Below are positions 16,830-25,606 of a stretch of 64,000 nt of DNA, one piece after another. Location: positions 1 to 64,000 of the forward strand of contig NZ_CBFHHE010000007.1 in assembly GCF_965655635.1 (NCBI RefSeq), in the 5' to 3' direction. Position 1 is the first letter of the stretch. Each line of letters starts with the position of its first letter. The translations under genes and the position numbers were made by a program. The DNA is from Nereida sp965655635. GTDB lineage: Bacteria; Pseudomonadota; Alphaproteobacteria; Rhodobacterales; Rhodobacteraceae. Under the pieces are notes generated by a model. It was not told the DNA's origin and did not search any database. It was given only the letters and a program-made list of their open reading frames with translations.

Positions 16830-19520
16830 TTAAACGCGCCCGTGACAGTGCTTGAACTTCTTACCAGAACCACAGGGACAACTATCGTTACGTGATGGAT
16901 TACCCCAAGTCGTAGGGTCACTTTCGACAAAACCCTCAACAGCGTTTTCATTGTCGGACGCAGGGACGGCATCAGCCGGCGCTTGTAGCTGTGCCTGCTG
17001 TGCGGCCATCTGCGCCATCATCGCTTGCTGCTCTTCCTCAGTTAGAGGGCGGATTTGAGCCAACTTCTGGGTTACATCGCCACGAAGACCATCGAGCAAA
17101 GCCTCAAATAACTGAAAGCTGTCGGTCTTGTATTCGTTCAGCGGATCGCGCTGCGCGTATCCACGGAACCCTACAACAGAGCGCAAATGTTCAAGAGCGA
17201 TCAGGTGCTCACGCCATTTTGTATCGATGGTGTTCAAGAGAAGCTGCTTTTCAATGCTCCGCATGCTGTCTTCACCAAACTGCTGCGACTTTTCAGCCAT
17301 CATTGCATCGGCGGCTTCCTCAAGACGCTCAAGGATAATCTCGTCATCAACACCTTCTTCGTCTGCCCAATCCACAATCGGCAGATCAAGGGCAAGACGC
17401 TCAATCGCCTGTGCCTGCATGGTTTGCGTATCCCATTGGTCTGCATAAGTTTTTGGCGGCATAAACTCATCGACCAAATCTTCAATCACCTGATCGCGCA
17501 TATCTTTGGTAATTCCAGACACATCACGGCTTTGCATGATTTGAAGACGTTGATTGAAGATCACCTTGCGCTGGTCGTTCATTACGTCATCAAATTTAAG
17601 CAGCTGCTTGCGAATATCAAAGTTGCGACCTTCAACTTTCGCCTGCGCTTTCTCGAGTGATTTATTGACCCATGGGTGCACAATCGCCTCACCTTCAGCC
17701 ATACCGAGACGAGACAGGACTGCCTCAAGGCGCTCAGAGCCAAAGATGCGCATCAGGTCATCTTCAAGCGACAGGAAAAACGACGAGCGTCCCGGATCCC
17801 CCTGGCGTCCAGAACGCCCACGCAACTGGTTATCAATCCGACGGCTTTCGTGACGTTCAGTTGCCAGAACATAAAGGCCACCAGCCGCAAGAACCTTCGC
17901 CTTTTCATCCGCCACCGACGCTTCGATTTCAGCGCGCAACGCTTCTGGATCAGCATCAGGTTTCTCAGCAAGCGCTTCCATGACCTGCATATCGACGTTG
18001 CCGCCAAGCTGAATATCCGTCCCGCGACCAGCCATATTTGTAGCAAGTGTTACCGCGCCAAGGCGACCGGCCTTTGCAATGATCTGCGCTTCTTGCTCGT
18101 GCTGACGTGCATTTAGAACGTTGTGCTCGATACCTTCGGCAGTCAGTACTTGGCTGATATATTCGGATTTTTCGATTGAGGTCGTCCCGACCAAAACAGG
18201 CTGACCATTTGCGTTTGCAGCCTTCAGCGCGTCAACAACAGCTTTGTATTTCTCGTCAAATGTACGGAAAACTTGATCATGCTCGTCCACGCGCTGGATG
18301 GGCCGGTTTGTCGGAACTTCGACAACGCCCAGCTTATAAATTTCACCAAACTCTTGTTCTTCAGTTTTGGCAGTACCGGTCATACCGCCCAACTTGGAAT
18401 ACAGACGGAAATAGTTTTGGAACGTGACAGACGCGAGTGTGACGTTTTCAGGCTGAATAGCTACGCCTTCTTTCGCTTCAATCGCTTGGTGCAAACCATC
18501 TGACATACGGCGGCCCGGCATCATACGGCCCGTGTGCTCATCAATGAGGACCACTTCGCCGTCGCGCACAATGTAGTCTTTGTCTTTGGTAAAGAGTTTA
18601 TGTGCTGAAAGTGCTTGGTTCACGTGGTGCACCAACGTTACGCTTTCAGGGTCATACAACGTTTTCTCAGCATCAAGAAGACCGCCCTCACGCAGGCGTT
18701 GCTCAAGCCATTCGTTACCTTCTTCAGAATACGTAACGTTGCGGGTTTTCTCATCAATCGTGAAGTGTTCCTCGCTTAGCTCGGGGATGATCGTGTTCAC
18801 GACTTTATACAGTTCAGACCGATCCTGCGCAGGACCAGAGATAATCAGCGGCGTGCGCGCCTCATCAATCAAGATCGAGTCAACCTCATCGACGATCGCA
18901 AAATTGTGGCCTCGCTGCCCCATCTGGTCCAGCTCAGAACGCATGTTGTCACGAAGGTAATCGAACCCAAGCTCATTGTTAGTCGCGTATGTGATATCGG
19001 CGGCATAGGCTTGCTTTTTCTCAGCCTCTGGCTGCTGTGGGTAAACAACACCCGTGCTCAAACCCAACGCGCCATAAACCTTAGACATCCATTCCGCATC
19101 ACGTCTGGCCAGATAATCGTTAACCGTCACGATGTGCACGCCCTTGCCGCTGAGCCCGTTCAGATAGGCGGGGAAAGTCGCAACGAGGGTTTTACCCTCA
19201 CCGGTTTTCATTTCAGCAATGTTGCCTTGATGCAGGAAAATACCCCCCATCAATTGCGTATCAAACGCCCGCAATCCAAGGGCACGGCGCGCACCCTCAC
19301 GACAGTTGGCAAAGGCTTCGGGCAGAAGACTATCAAGGCCTTCACCGCCGGCAATACGCTCGCGAAACTCGGTTGTCTTTTCAATTAGTTGCTCATCGGT
19401 AAGCGCTTGGAAGTCAGGCTCGAGCGCATTGATTTTCTCAACAAGTGGACGCGTCGATTTAACTTTACGATCGTTCGGAGTGCCAAAAACCTTCTTGGCG
19501 ATGGTGCCTAAACCCAACAT
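16830..19520 (-). CDS. secA: Preprotein translocase ATPase SecA
   Basis: 896 residues. The motor domains carry Walker A GEGKT (in MKTGEGKTLVA), the DEAD-like VDEVDSILIDEART, and the helicase motif MAGRGTDIQLGG. The C-terminus has a Gln-rich linker and the zinc-binding SEC-C motif (CPCGSGKKFKHC) that binds SecB. It drives post-translational export through SecYEG. The ATG at 19520 is the first in frame and matches the family start. It stands alone on the minus strand, divergent from the PPIase gene, with about 190 bases between them for both promoters. Confidence 0.98.
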   Translation of the reverse strand: MLGLGTIAKKVFGTPNDRKVKSTRPLVEKINALEPDFQALTDEQLIEKTTEFRERIAGGEGLDSLLPEAFANCREGARRALGLRAFDTQLMGGIFLHQGNIAEMKTGEGKTLVATFPAYLNGLSGKGVHIVTVNDYLARRDAEWMSKVYGALGLSTGVVYPQQPEAEKKQAYAADITYATNNELGFDYLRDNMRSELDQMGQRGHNFAIVDEVDSILIDEARTPLIISGPAQDRSELYKVVNTIIPELSEEHFTIDEKTRNVTYSEEGNEWLEQRLREGGLLDAEKTLYDPESVTLVHHVNQALSAHKLFTKDKDYIVRDGEVVLIDEHTGRMMPGRRMSDGLHQAIEAKEGVAIQPENVTLASVTFQNYFRLYSKLGGMTGTAKTEEQEFGEIYKLGVVEVPTNRPIQRVDEHDQVFRTFDEKYKAVVDALKAANANGQPVLVGTTSIEKSEYISQVLTAEGIEHNVLNARQHEQEAQIIAKAGRLGAVTLATNMAGRGTDIQLGGNVDMQVMEALAEKPDADPEALRAEIEASVADEKAKVLAAGGLYVLATERHESRRIDNQLRGRSGRQGDPGRSSFFLSLEDDLMRIFGSERLEAVLSRLGMAEGEAIVHPWVNKSLEKAQAKVEGRNFDIRKQLLKFDDVMNDQRKVIFNQRLQIMQSRDVSGITKDMRDQVIEDLVDEFMPPKTYADQWDTQTMQAQAIERLALDLPIVDWADEEGVDDEIILERLEEAADAMMAEKSQQFGEDSMRSIEKQLLLNTIDTKWREHLIALEHLRSVVGFRGYAQRDPLNEYKTDSFQLFEALLDGLRGDVTQKLAQIRPLTEEEQQAMMAQMAAQQAQLQAPADAVPASDNENAVEGFVESDPTTWGNPSRNDSCPCGSGKKFKHCHGRV

Positions 19521-19710
19521 GTGTCTTCCTTGGCCGATGGCCCCAATAAAAATGTCATAAGACGGGTGGTTGCCCGTCCCGACCTGCAGCCATACATAAG
19601 AGCTTAACAGGCAGTCTCAAACCTCGAAGGCGTAAGTGCTGTAAAGGATGTAAGGGCCGCCTATGTTAGTGTCAACGGCACCATCCATGGGGCCACGAAA
19701 GGATCACGAA

Positions 19711-20550
19711 ATGGTAAAACCCCTTAATTTTATTGGCGCAGCTTTGTTGAGTACTTTTGCCGCCACGTCCTTGCAGGCCCAAGATGCCTCAACCGTGATT
19801 ACCTCGGTCAATGGCACCGACATTACACTTGGCCACGTCATCGCATCGCACGCGCGCTTGCCGCAACAATATCGTGATTTACCGCCAGAAGTCTTGTTTC
19901 AGGGCATCATCGATCAACTAACCCAACAAGAGCTGCTCGCCCAATCTCTTAAAGACACACCCGCACGCGTCACAACTACTTTGCAAAACGAACGACGCTC
20001 GCTGCTGGCAGGTGAAGTGATTGACGCACTGTCGTCCGACGCTGTCGCAGAAGACGCGCTTAAGGCGGCGTATGAAGCGCAGTACGCTGATGCTGATTTG
20101 GGCAAAGAATACAACGCCGCGCATATTTTGGTGGAAACCCAAGACGAAGCAACCGCATTGGTTGAGCAGCTATCAGATGGCGCTGACTTTGCGGAACTGG
20201 CTAAAGAAAAATCAACTGGCCCATCTGGTCCGAATGGTGGGGATTTGGGGTGGTTTGGAACCGGCGCTATGGTTGCGCCGTTTGAAGAAGCGGTCGTGGC
20301 GCTGTCTGTCGGTGAAGTTTCACAACCCGTCGAAACCCAATTTGGCTGGCACGTGATTTTGTTGAAGCAAGATCGCATCGCATCCGCTCCCAGCCTTGAT
20401 GAGGTGCGCGCAGACCTGTCACAACGACTGCAACGTGAAGCCGTTGATAGCTATGTCGCTAATCTTCTTGAGGGCGCTGATATCACTGCGGCAGACCTTT
20501 CAGCAATCGACCCGTCAATCATTTCTAACTACGAACTGTTGTCTGAATAA
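19711..20550 (+). CDS. Periplasmic peptidyl-prolyl isomerase, parvulin type
   Basis: 279 residues. A signal peptide (MVKPLNFIGAALLSTFAATS, cleaved near AQA) is followed by a SurA/PrsA-like helical N-domain and one parvulin domain (AAHILVETQDEA, then GPSGPNGGDLGWFGTGAMVAPF). It should help fold exported proteins in the periplasm. The ATG at 19711 is preferred over a frame extension to 19663: it has AAGGA at the right distance and begins the signal peptide directly. It is divergent from secA. The argJ start codon follows its stop immediately, so the two are translated in tandem although functionally unrelated. Confidence 0.9.
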   Translation: MVKPLNFIGAALLSTFAATSLQAQDASTVITSVNGTDITLGHVIASHARLPQQYRDLPPEVLFQGIIDQLTQQELLAQSLKDTPARVTTTLQNERRSLLAGEVIDALSSDAVAEDALKAAYEAQYADADLGKEYNAAHILVETQDEATALVEQLSDGADFAELAKEKSTGPSGPNGGDLGWFGTGAMVAPFEEAVVALSVGEVSQPVETQFGWHVILLKQDRIASAPSLDEVRADLSQRLQREAVDSYVANLLEGADITAADLSAIDPSIISNYELLSE

Positions 20551-21765
20551 ATGACCATATCGCCCCTCGCCCCAGCTAGTTTTCCCGTTGTTCCGATGAT
20601 CTCGGGCGTACGCTTTGCGACTGTCGAAGCTGGCGTACGCTATTCAGGCCGCAAAGATGTGATGCTTGCACATCTTCAAGCCGGCACATCAATCGCAGGG
20701 GTTTTCACAACGTCCGCAACCCGCGCGGCACCCGTTCTGGACTGTCAGGCCAAACTTGGTGGCGACCCCTTTGGCGAGGCAGCAATTATCGTAAACTCCG
20801 GAAACGCCAATGCGTTTACGGGATCGGGCGGCGCAGAGGCAGTGGCGAATGTCTGCACAGCGGTTGCCGATACACTCGGGATTGATCCTCAACGGGTGTT
20901 CTCATCGTCAACTGGCGTGATCGGTGAAGCCCTGCCATTTGAGAAGATTACAGCCAAGCTTTATGAGCTGAAAGAAGGTCTCTCACCAGGCAAGCTGAAG
21001 GGTGCCGCCGAAGCAATAATGACGACAGACACGTTCCCCAAGGCGGCAGGCGGACAGATTGATATTGACGGAAAAACAGTATCGATCACCGGCATCGCCA
21101 AGGGGTCTGGCATGATTGCGCCCGATATGGCCACGATGCTGGTTTATATCTTCACCGATGCAAAGATCGCACAACCGGACCTGCAACAGATGGTGTCCGC
21201 AATTAATAGCAAAACCTTCAACTGCATCACTGTAGACAGCGATACATCTACTTCCGACACACTCATAATGGCCGCGACGGGCGCATCGGACGTTGACGTG
21301 ATGGGTAACACAGACTTTGCGCAGGCACTTGAGACATTAATGCGGGACCTCGCTCATCAAGTCGTACGTGACGGCGAAGGTGCAACCAAATTTGTAACAG
21401 TGAACGTGACCGGTGCCGACAGTGAGCCTGATGCGAAGCGTTGTGCGCTCTCAATCGCGAATTCACCCCTCGTCAAAACGGCGATCGCGGGTGAAGATCC
21501 AAACTGGGGTCGTATTGTTGCTGCTGTGGGCAAATCAGGCGCAAAGGCGGACCGAGACACCCTTTCCATTAGCTTTGGTGACATCCGTGTGGCTGAGAAT
21601 GGTTGGGTCAGCCCAAGCTACGCCGAAGAACAGGGTGCGGCGGTGATGAAAAAGCAAGACATTGTAATCAACGTGGACCTTGGCGTGGGAGCATCCGATG
21701 CAACCGTGTGGACCTGTGATTTGACCCACGGCTACATCACAATCAACGCTGATTATCGCTCATGA
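20551..21765 (+). CDS. argJ: Bifunctional ornithine acetyltransferase/N-acetylglutamate synthase
   Basis: 404 residues. The self-cleavage site is in KGSGMIAPDMATML, with Thr195 as nucleophile; cutting before it yields the alpha and beta chains. It moves acetyl groups from N-acetylornithine to glutamate in arginine synthesis, and the N-terminal features allow the bifunctional form, although I cannot confirm acetyl-CoA use. It begins at the base after the PPIase stop and overlaps mutT by four bases (ATGA). Another arginine gene, argG, is at 51 kb. Confidence 0.95.
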   Translation: MTISPLAPASFPVVPMISGVRFATVEAGVRYSGRKDVMLAHLQAGTSIAGVFTTSATRAAPVLDCQAKLGGDPFGEAAIIVNSGNANAFTGSGGAEAVANVCTAVADTLGIDPQRVFSSSTGVIGEALPFEKITAKLYELKEGLSPGKLKGAAEAIMTTDTFPKAAGGQIDIDGKTVSITGIAKGSGMIAPDMATMLVYIFTDAKIAQPDLQQMVSAINSKTFNCITVDSDTSTSDTLIMAATGASDVDVMGNTDFAQALETLMRDLAHQVVRDGEGATKFVTVNVTGADSEPDAKRCALSIANSPLVKTAIAGEDPNWGRIVAAVGKSGAKADRDTLSISFGDIRVAENGWVSPSYAEEQGAAVMKKQDIVINVDLGVGASDATVWTCDLTHGYITINADYRS

Positions 21766-22160
21766 AGACGGTTCTTGTCTCTGCTGTAGCTTTGATTGAC
21801 GTTGATGGTCGCGTTTTACTTGGCCAGCGCCCAGAAGGTAAATCCATGGCAGGTCTGTGGGAATTTCCGGGCGGGAAAGTCGAAACAGGCGAAACACCAG
21901 AGGCGGCTTTGGTACGTGAGTTAAACGAAGAGCTTGGCATAGATACGTGGGAGAGCTGCCTTGCGCCGCTTACCTTCGCGTCGCACTCCTACGAAAAATT
22001 TCATCTTTTGATGCCGCTGTTTGCATGTCGAAAATGGAACGGCACGCCCCAGTCACGCGAAAACCAAGCCTTAGAATGGGTGAAAGCGAACGAACTAAGC
22101 AATTATCCAATGCCTGCCGCAGACATTCCGCTCATCCCCATTTTGCGTGATTGGCTTTAG
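21762..22160 (+). CDS. mutT: MutT-type Nudix hydrolase (8-oxo-dGTP diphosphatase)
   Basis: 132 residues. The Nudix box spans residues 37-59 (GGKVETGETPEAALVREL, continuing into NEELG) with all Glu and Arg positions intact. The preceding GLWEFPGG is characteristic of MutT. It removes oxidised dGTP before it is built into DNA. The start overlaps the argJ stop (ATGA). Confidence 0.9.
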   Translation: MKTVLVSAVALIDVDGRVLLGQRPEGKSMAGLWEFPGGKVETGETPEAALVRELNEELGIDTWESCLAPLTFASHSYEKFHLLMPLFACRKWNGTPQSRENQALEWVKANELSNYPMPAADIPLIPILRDWL

Positions 22161-22248
22161 GTTCGTACTTTCGACACCGATCTTCGGCCTCAAGATAGCA
22201 AGATTTCTTGGTTACATTGTCTGAGTTGGTCGTAGATGGAACCCGAAA

Positions 22249-22371
22249 ATGCTTAGAACAATTCAGATTGGAAGTGGCGTGTCCGTACAAGGGATTATGA
22301 TTAGGGCCCTCGAAAACGGCAAGCTACTCATCAGAGTTGGTGACAAAACTTTTGAGGGGTTTTCGGTCTAA
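22249..22371 (+). CDS. Small protein of 40 residues, apparently conserved in Rhodobacterales
   Basis: The frame starts with ATG and ends with TAA: MLRTIQIGSGVSVQG, then IMIRALENGKLLIRV, then GDKTFEGFSV. The product is compact, with alternating hydrophobic residues like a small beta-barrel, no signal peptide and no cysteine. I recall similar unnamed proteins of about 40 residues starting MLRTIQIG in related genomes, but could not check. It stands alone 88 bases after mutT and before the infB terminator, with only a weak ribosome-binding site (GGA). Function unknown. It is too short for most gene callers. Confidence 0.6.
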   Translation: MLRTIQIGSGVSVQGIMIRALENGKLLIRVGDKTFEGFSV

Positions 22372-22407
22372 CCAGTATGTACTGAACCCAAAAAACCGCT
22401 GACACAG

Positions 22408-22432
22408 AAAAAAGGGCGCCGATAAGGCGCCC
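22408..22432 (-). terminator. Intrinsic terminator after infB
   Basis: On the minus strand GGGCGCC, loop TTATC, GGCGCCC is followed by TTTTTT. The perfect 7-base stem and six T residues lie about 45 bases past the infB stop. The plus strand has only a weak T run after the hairpin, so the main direction is minus. Confidence 0.85.
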
Positions 22433-22475
22433 TCTGTTATTTCAAATTACCGGTGTTAGCCGACGCTACTTCCAA

Positions 22476-24953
22476 TCAAGAAAGCGTGCGCTCAACTTCT
22501 TCACGCTCAAAGATTTCGATCACATCATTGGCGCGGATGTCGTCGTAATTCTCAAACGCCATACCACACTCTTGACCTGATTGAACTTCGGGAACCTCGT
22601 CCTTGAAGCGCTTCAATGTCTTCAATGTGCCTTCATGGATCACCACGTTATCACGCAGCAAACGGACGCCAGCAGACCGACGGGCAACGCCCTCGGTCAC
22701 CAGACAACCGGCCACTTTACCAACATTAGACACCTTAAAGACGTCCTTGATGTTCGCATAGCCAATGAAGTTCTCTTTGATCTCCGCGGAAAGCAGACCA
22801 CTTGCGGCTGCTTTAACGTCGTCTACCAGATCATAAATGACCGAATAATAACGGATCTCAACGCCCTTTTGGTTCGCCACGTTACGCGCAGTAGCATTTG
22901 CACGGACGTTAAAACCAAAGACAGGCGCGCCAGACGCTTCAGCAAGGCCGATGTCAGATTCAGTGATCGCACCAACACCAGAGTGAAGCACACGAACACG
23001 AACTTCTTCGTTACCAATTTTGTCCATCGCTTGGCTGATCGCTTCGGCAGAACCCTGAACGTCAGCTTTTACAACGATTGGCAGCTCAGTCATAGACTCG
23101 TCTGCTTTCGCATTCGCCATTAATTGCTCAAGCGTCGTTGCAGCTCCAGCGGCCGCACGTTTGTCTTTCGCAGCCTGACCACGATATTCCGCAATTTCAC
23201 GGGCCTGCGCTTCGGTTTCAGTCACGTTAAGCACATCACCAGCTTCGGGTGTGCCGTTAAGACCAAGTACCTCAACAGGAACTGATGGACCTGCTTCTTT
23301 CACCCGCTCACCTTGGTCGTTAACCAATGCACGGACTTTACCCCATTGCTCGCCGACAACAAAAATGTCGCCTTGCTTAAGGGTACCTGTCTCAACCAAA
23401 ACCGTCGCAACCGGACCGCGACCAACATCAAGCTGAGCCTCGATCACAGCGCCGCGCGCAGCCCGGTTCGGGTTGGCTTTCAGCTCGAGAAGCTCAGACT
23501 GTAGGCTGATCGCCTCAAGCAACTGATCAAGGCCAGTCCCGTTGATGGCAGACACTTCAACATCTTGCACTTCGCCCGACATCTTCTCGACGATCACTTC
23601 GTGCTGAAGCAAATCAGTCCGAACTTTGTCGGCGTTTGCAGCAGGGCGGTCGATCTTGTTGATCGCCACGATCATCGGAACATTCGCTGCTTTCGCGTGG
23701 TTAATCGCTTCGATCGTTTGCGGCATAACCGCGTCATCCGCAGCGACCACCAAGATAACGATGTCTGTTACCTGCGCACCACGTGCACGCATTGACGTAA
23801 ACGCTGCGTGACCAGGTGTATCAAGGAAGGTCAATTGCTTGCCGTTCTGCTCAACCTGATAGGCACCGATGTGCTGGGTAATGCCACCGGCCTCGCCCGC
23901 AACAACGCGCGCATTCCGGATCGCATCAAGCAACGAAGTTTTACCGTGGTCAACGTGACCCATCACAGTAATGACCGGTGGACGTGCCTCAAGATTTTCA
24001 GGCGCATCTTCGATCTCGGTGATGACATCTTCCACATCAGAATCGGAGACCCGAACCACTTTGTGGCCAAATTCTTCGATGATGAGTTCCGCAGTATCCG
24101 CATCAATCGTCTGTGTCTGCGTCGCCATGATGCCATTCGTCATCAAAGACTTCACCACATCTGCAACGCGCTCGGCCATACGGTTTGCGAGTTCGGACAC
24201 CACAATAACTTCGGGGAGCTGTACGTCACGTACAACCTTTTCGCGCTCAACTGCACCGCCCATAGCTTTCTGACGTTGGCGTTCTTGCTTACGCTTCATC
24301 GCCGCCATTGAACGTTGACGCCCACCTTCACCACCCGAAAGGGCTTGGTTCAGAGTAAGCTTCCCGCTGCGGCGGCCATCATCGTTACCGCGGTTTTTAT
24401 TGCGTTTGTTGTCACGGTCGTTATCCGCTTCGCGACGAGGAGCAGCCGTCAGCTTGCCGGGACCGCGTAGCGCAGCCGGTGCGGCAGGTGCTTCAGCAGG
24501 CGCAGCAGCACGTTTCGCAGCTTCTTCGGCTTCGCGAACCTTGCGTGCATCCTCATCCTTTTTCGCTTTCAGCGCTTCTTCACGAGCACGCTCTTCGCGA
24601 TCTTTGGCTTCCGCTTCTTCGCGGCGGCGTGCACGGCTTTCCGCGCGGGCCTTCTCTTCTGCTTCTCGCTTCACAGCATCTTCGGCTTCGCGGGCTTTCG
24701 CCTGCTGCAAAGCCTTCATACGGCGTTCCATTTCCGCGTCGGAAATACCTGCGGGACGCTTCGATGGATCGCCCGCAACGAGACCTGCACCAGGTTTCGT
24801 CTGTGAGCCACCACCCGGCTTGGGCACCATTACGCGCTTGCGCTTAGTCTCCACCACGACGTTCTTCGTACGTCCGTGACTAAAGCTCTGCTTTACGTTA
24901 CCAGGTCCGCCGCGGCGAACGCCCAATGTCTTTTTACCGTCGTCTTCACTCAT
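22476..24953 (-). CDS. infB: Translation initiation factor IF-2
   Basis: 825 residues. A short N-terminal IF2 domain is followed by a highly charged Ala/Glu/Lys/Arg helix (about residues 75-160), then a conserved IF2_N core. The GTPase domain has GHVDHGKTSL, DTPGHAAF and NKID; the C-terminal domains that bind initiator tRNA follow. It positions fMet-tRNA on the 30S subunit. The ATG overlaps the ylxR stop by eight bases. It is the last gene of rimP-nusA-ylxR-infB and is followed by a strong terminator. Confidence 0.98.
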   Translation of the reverse strand: MSEDDGKKTLGVRRGGPGNVKQSFSHGRTKNVVVETKRKRVMVPKPGGGSQTKPGAGLVAGDPSKRPAGISDAEMERRMKALQQAKAREAEDAVKREAEEKARAESRARRREEAEAKDREERAREEALKAKKDEDARKVREAEEAAKRAAAPAEAPAAPAALRGPGKLTAAPRREADNDRDNKRNKNRGNDDGRRSGKLTLNQALSGGEGGRQRSMAAMKRKQERQRQKAMGGAVEREKVVRDVQLPEVIVVSELANRMAERVADVVKSLMTNGIMATQTQTIDADTAELIIEEFGHKVVRVSDSDVEDVITEIEDAPENLEARPPVITVMGHVDHGKTSLLDAIRNARVVAGEAGGITQHIGAYQVEQNGKQLTFLDTPGHAAFTSMRARGAQVTDIVILVVAADDAVMPQTIEAINHAKAANVPMIVAINKIDRPAANADKVRTDLLQHEVIVEKMSGEVQDVEVSAINGTGLDQLLEAISLQSELLELKANPNRAARGAVIEAQLDVGRGPVATVLVETGTLKQGDIFVVGEQWGKVRALVNDQGERVKEAGPSVPVEVLGLNGTPEAGDVLNVTETEAQAREIAEYRGQAAKDKRAAAGAATTLEQLMANAKADESMTELPIVVKADVQGSAEAISQAMDKIGNEEVRVRVLHSGVGAITESDIGLAEASGAPVFGFNVRANATARNVANQKGVEIRYYSVIYDLVDDVKAAASGLLSAEIKENFIGYANIKDVFKVSNVGKVAGCLVTEGVARRSAGVRLLRDNVVIHEGTLKTLKRFKDEVPEVQSGQECGMAFENYDDIRANDVIEIFEREEVERTLS

Positions 24954-25581
24954 CGAGTGCTTTTCCTTTCCGACGCGCCTTCACGCCGTTCCATTCACGT
25001 ATCGCTTCCAGTTTGGCTGCGGTCTCAACGATACCATCGGTGAGCCCACCAGGTGCGAGTGCGCCGTGTATCACACTTTCTCGCCCAAATGCCAAACCCA
25101 ATTCATTTGCCGTCAAACAGCCGATAAATCGACCATAGTGTGGCGTACTCAACTTTGACTTGCCCCGCTCGGAACCGTCGCTTGCTTGCAACAGAACCTC
25201 TGCATACTCCTTCACCAGCCAGTCTTTTACTTTCTCAAATCCGACAACCGCGTGGCCTGCTTTGCGAGAAAGCGCCATCAAGTTCCCAAAACGCGCAACC
25301 AACGCATGATCCACAACAGCGATCAGATCATCAGGCGCAACCACCTTTGCCTTGGCGGCCTTGCTGAACAAACCCTTCTGCTGGGCAAGCTCCAAAGCTT
25401 CTTTGGCTGCTGACACGTATATACCGCGTCCTGGCAATTTTTCCATCACGTCAGGGTAAATGTGATTATCCGGCCCTACCACAAAACGGATCAAACCGCC
25501 TTTTGGTTGCACGTCACCTGTCGCAATGCACTTACGTTCAGGGCCGTTAGACCGGTCTTTATCAGCACCACCGCGCGTCAT
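24946..25581 (-). CDS. ylxR: YlxR-family RNA-binding protein with C-terminal extension
   Basis: 211 residues. The N-terminal DUF448/YlxR domain (PERKCIATGDVQPKGGLIRFV, then PGRGIYVS) is followed by a ribosomal L7Ae-like stretch (LMALSRKAGHAVVGFEKV) and a further tail. The long form is usual in alphaproteobacteria. It probably binds RNA; its exact role beside NusA and IF-2 is unsettled. The ATG at 25581 is chosen because an upstream extension of the frame overlaps nusA and has no homology. It lies 25 bases after nusA and overlaps infB. Confidence 0.9.
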   Translation of the reverse strand: MTRGGADKDRSNGPERKCIATGDVQPKGGLIRFVVGPDNHIYPDVMEKLPGRGIYVSAAKEALELAQQKGLFSKAAKAKVVAPDDLIAVVDHALVARFGNLMALSRKAGHAVVGFEKVKDWLVKEYAEVLLQASDGSERGKSKLSTPHYGRFIGCLTANELGLAFGRESVIHGALAPGGLTDGIVETAAKLEAIREWNGVKARRKGKALDE

Positions 25582-25606
25582 GTTCAAGGGTTCCCGAGGC
25601 CTGCGA

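Noticed and set aside
24400..24879. Long open frame on the plus strand opposite infB, rich in Ser, Ala and Arg
   Set aside because: It mirrors the Glu/Lys/Ala/Arg-rich charged helix of IF-2 in reverse; such low-complexity regions give long antisense frames by composition. The product resembles no protein.
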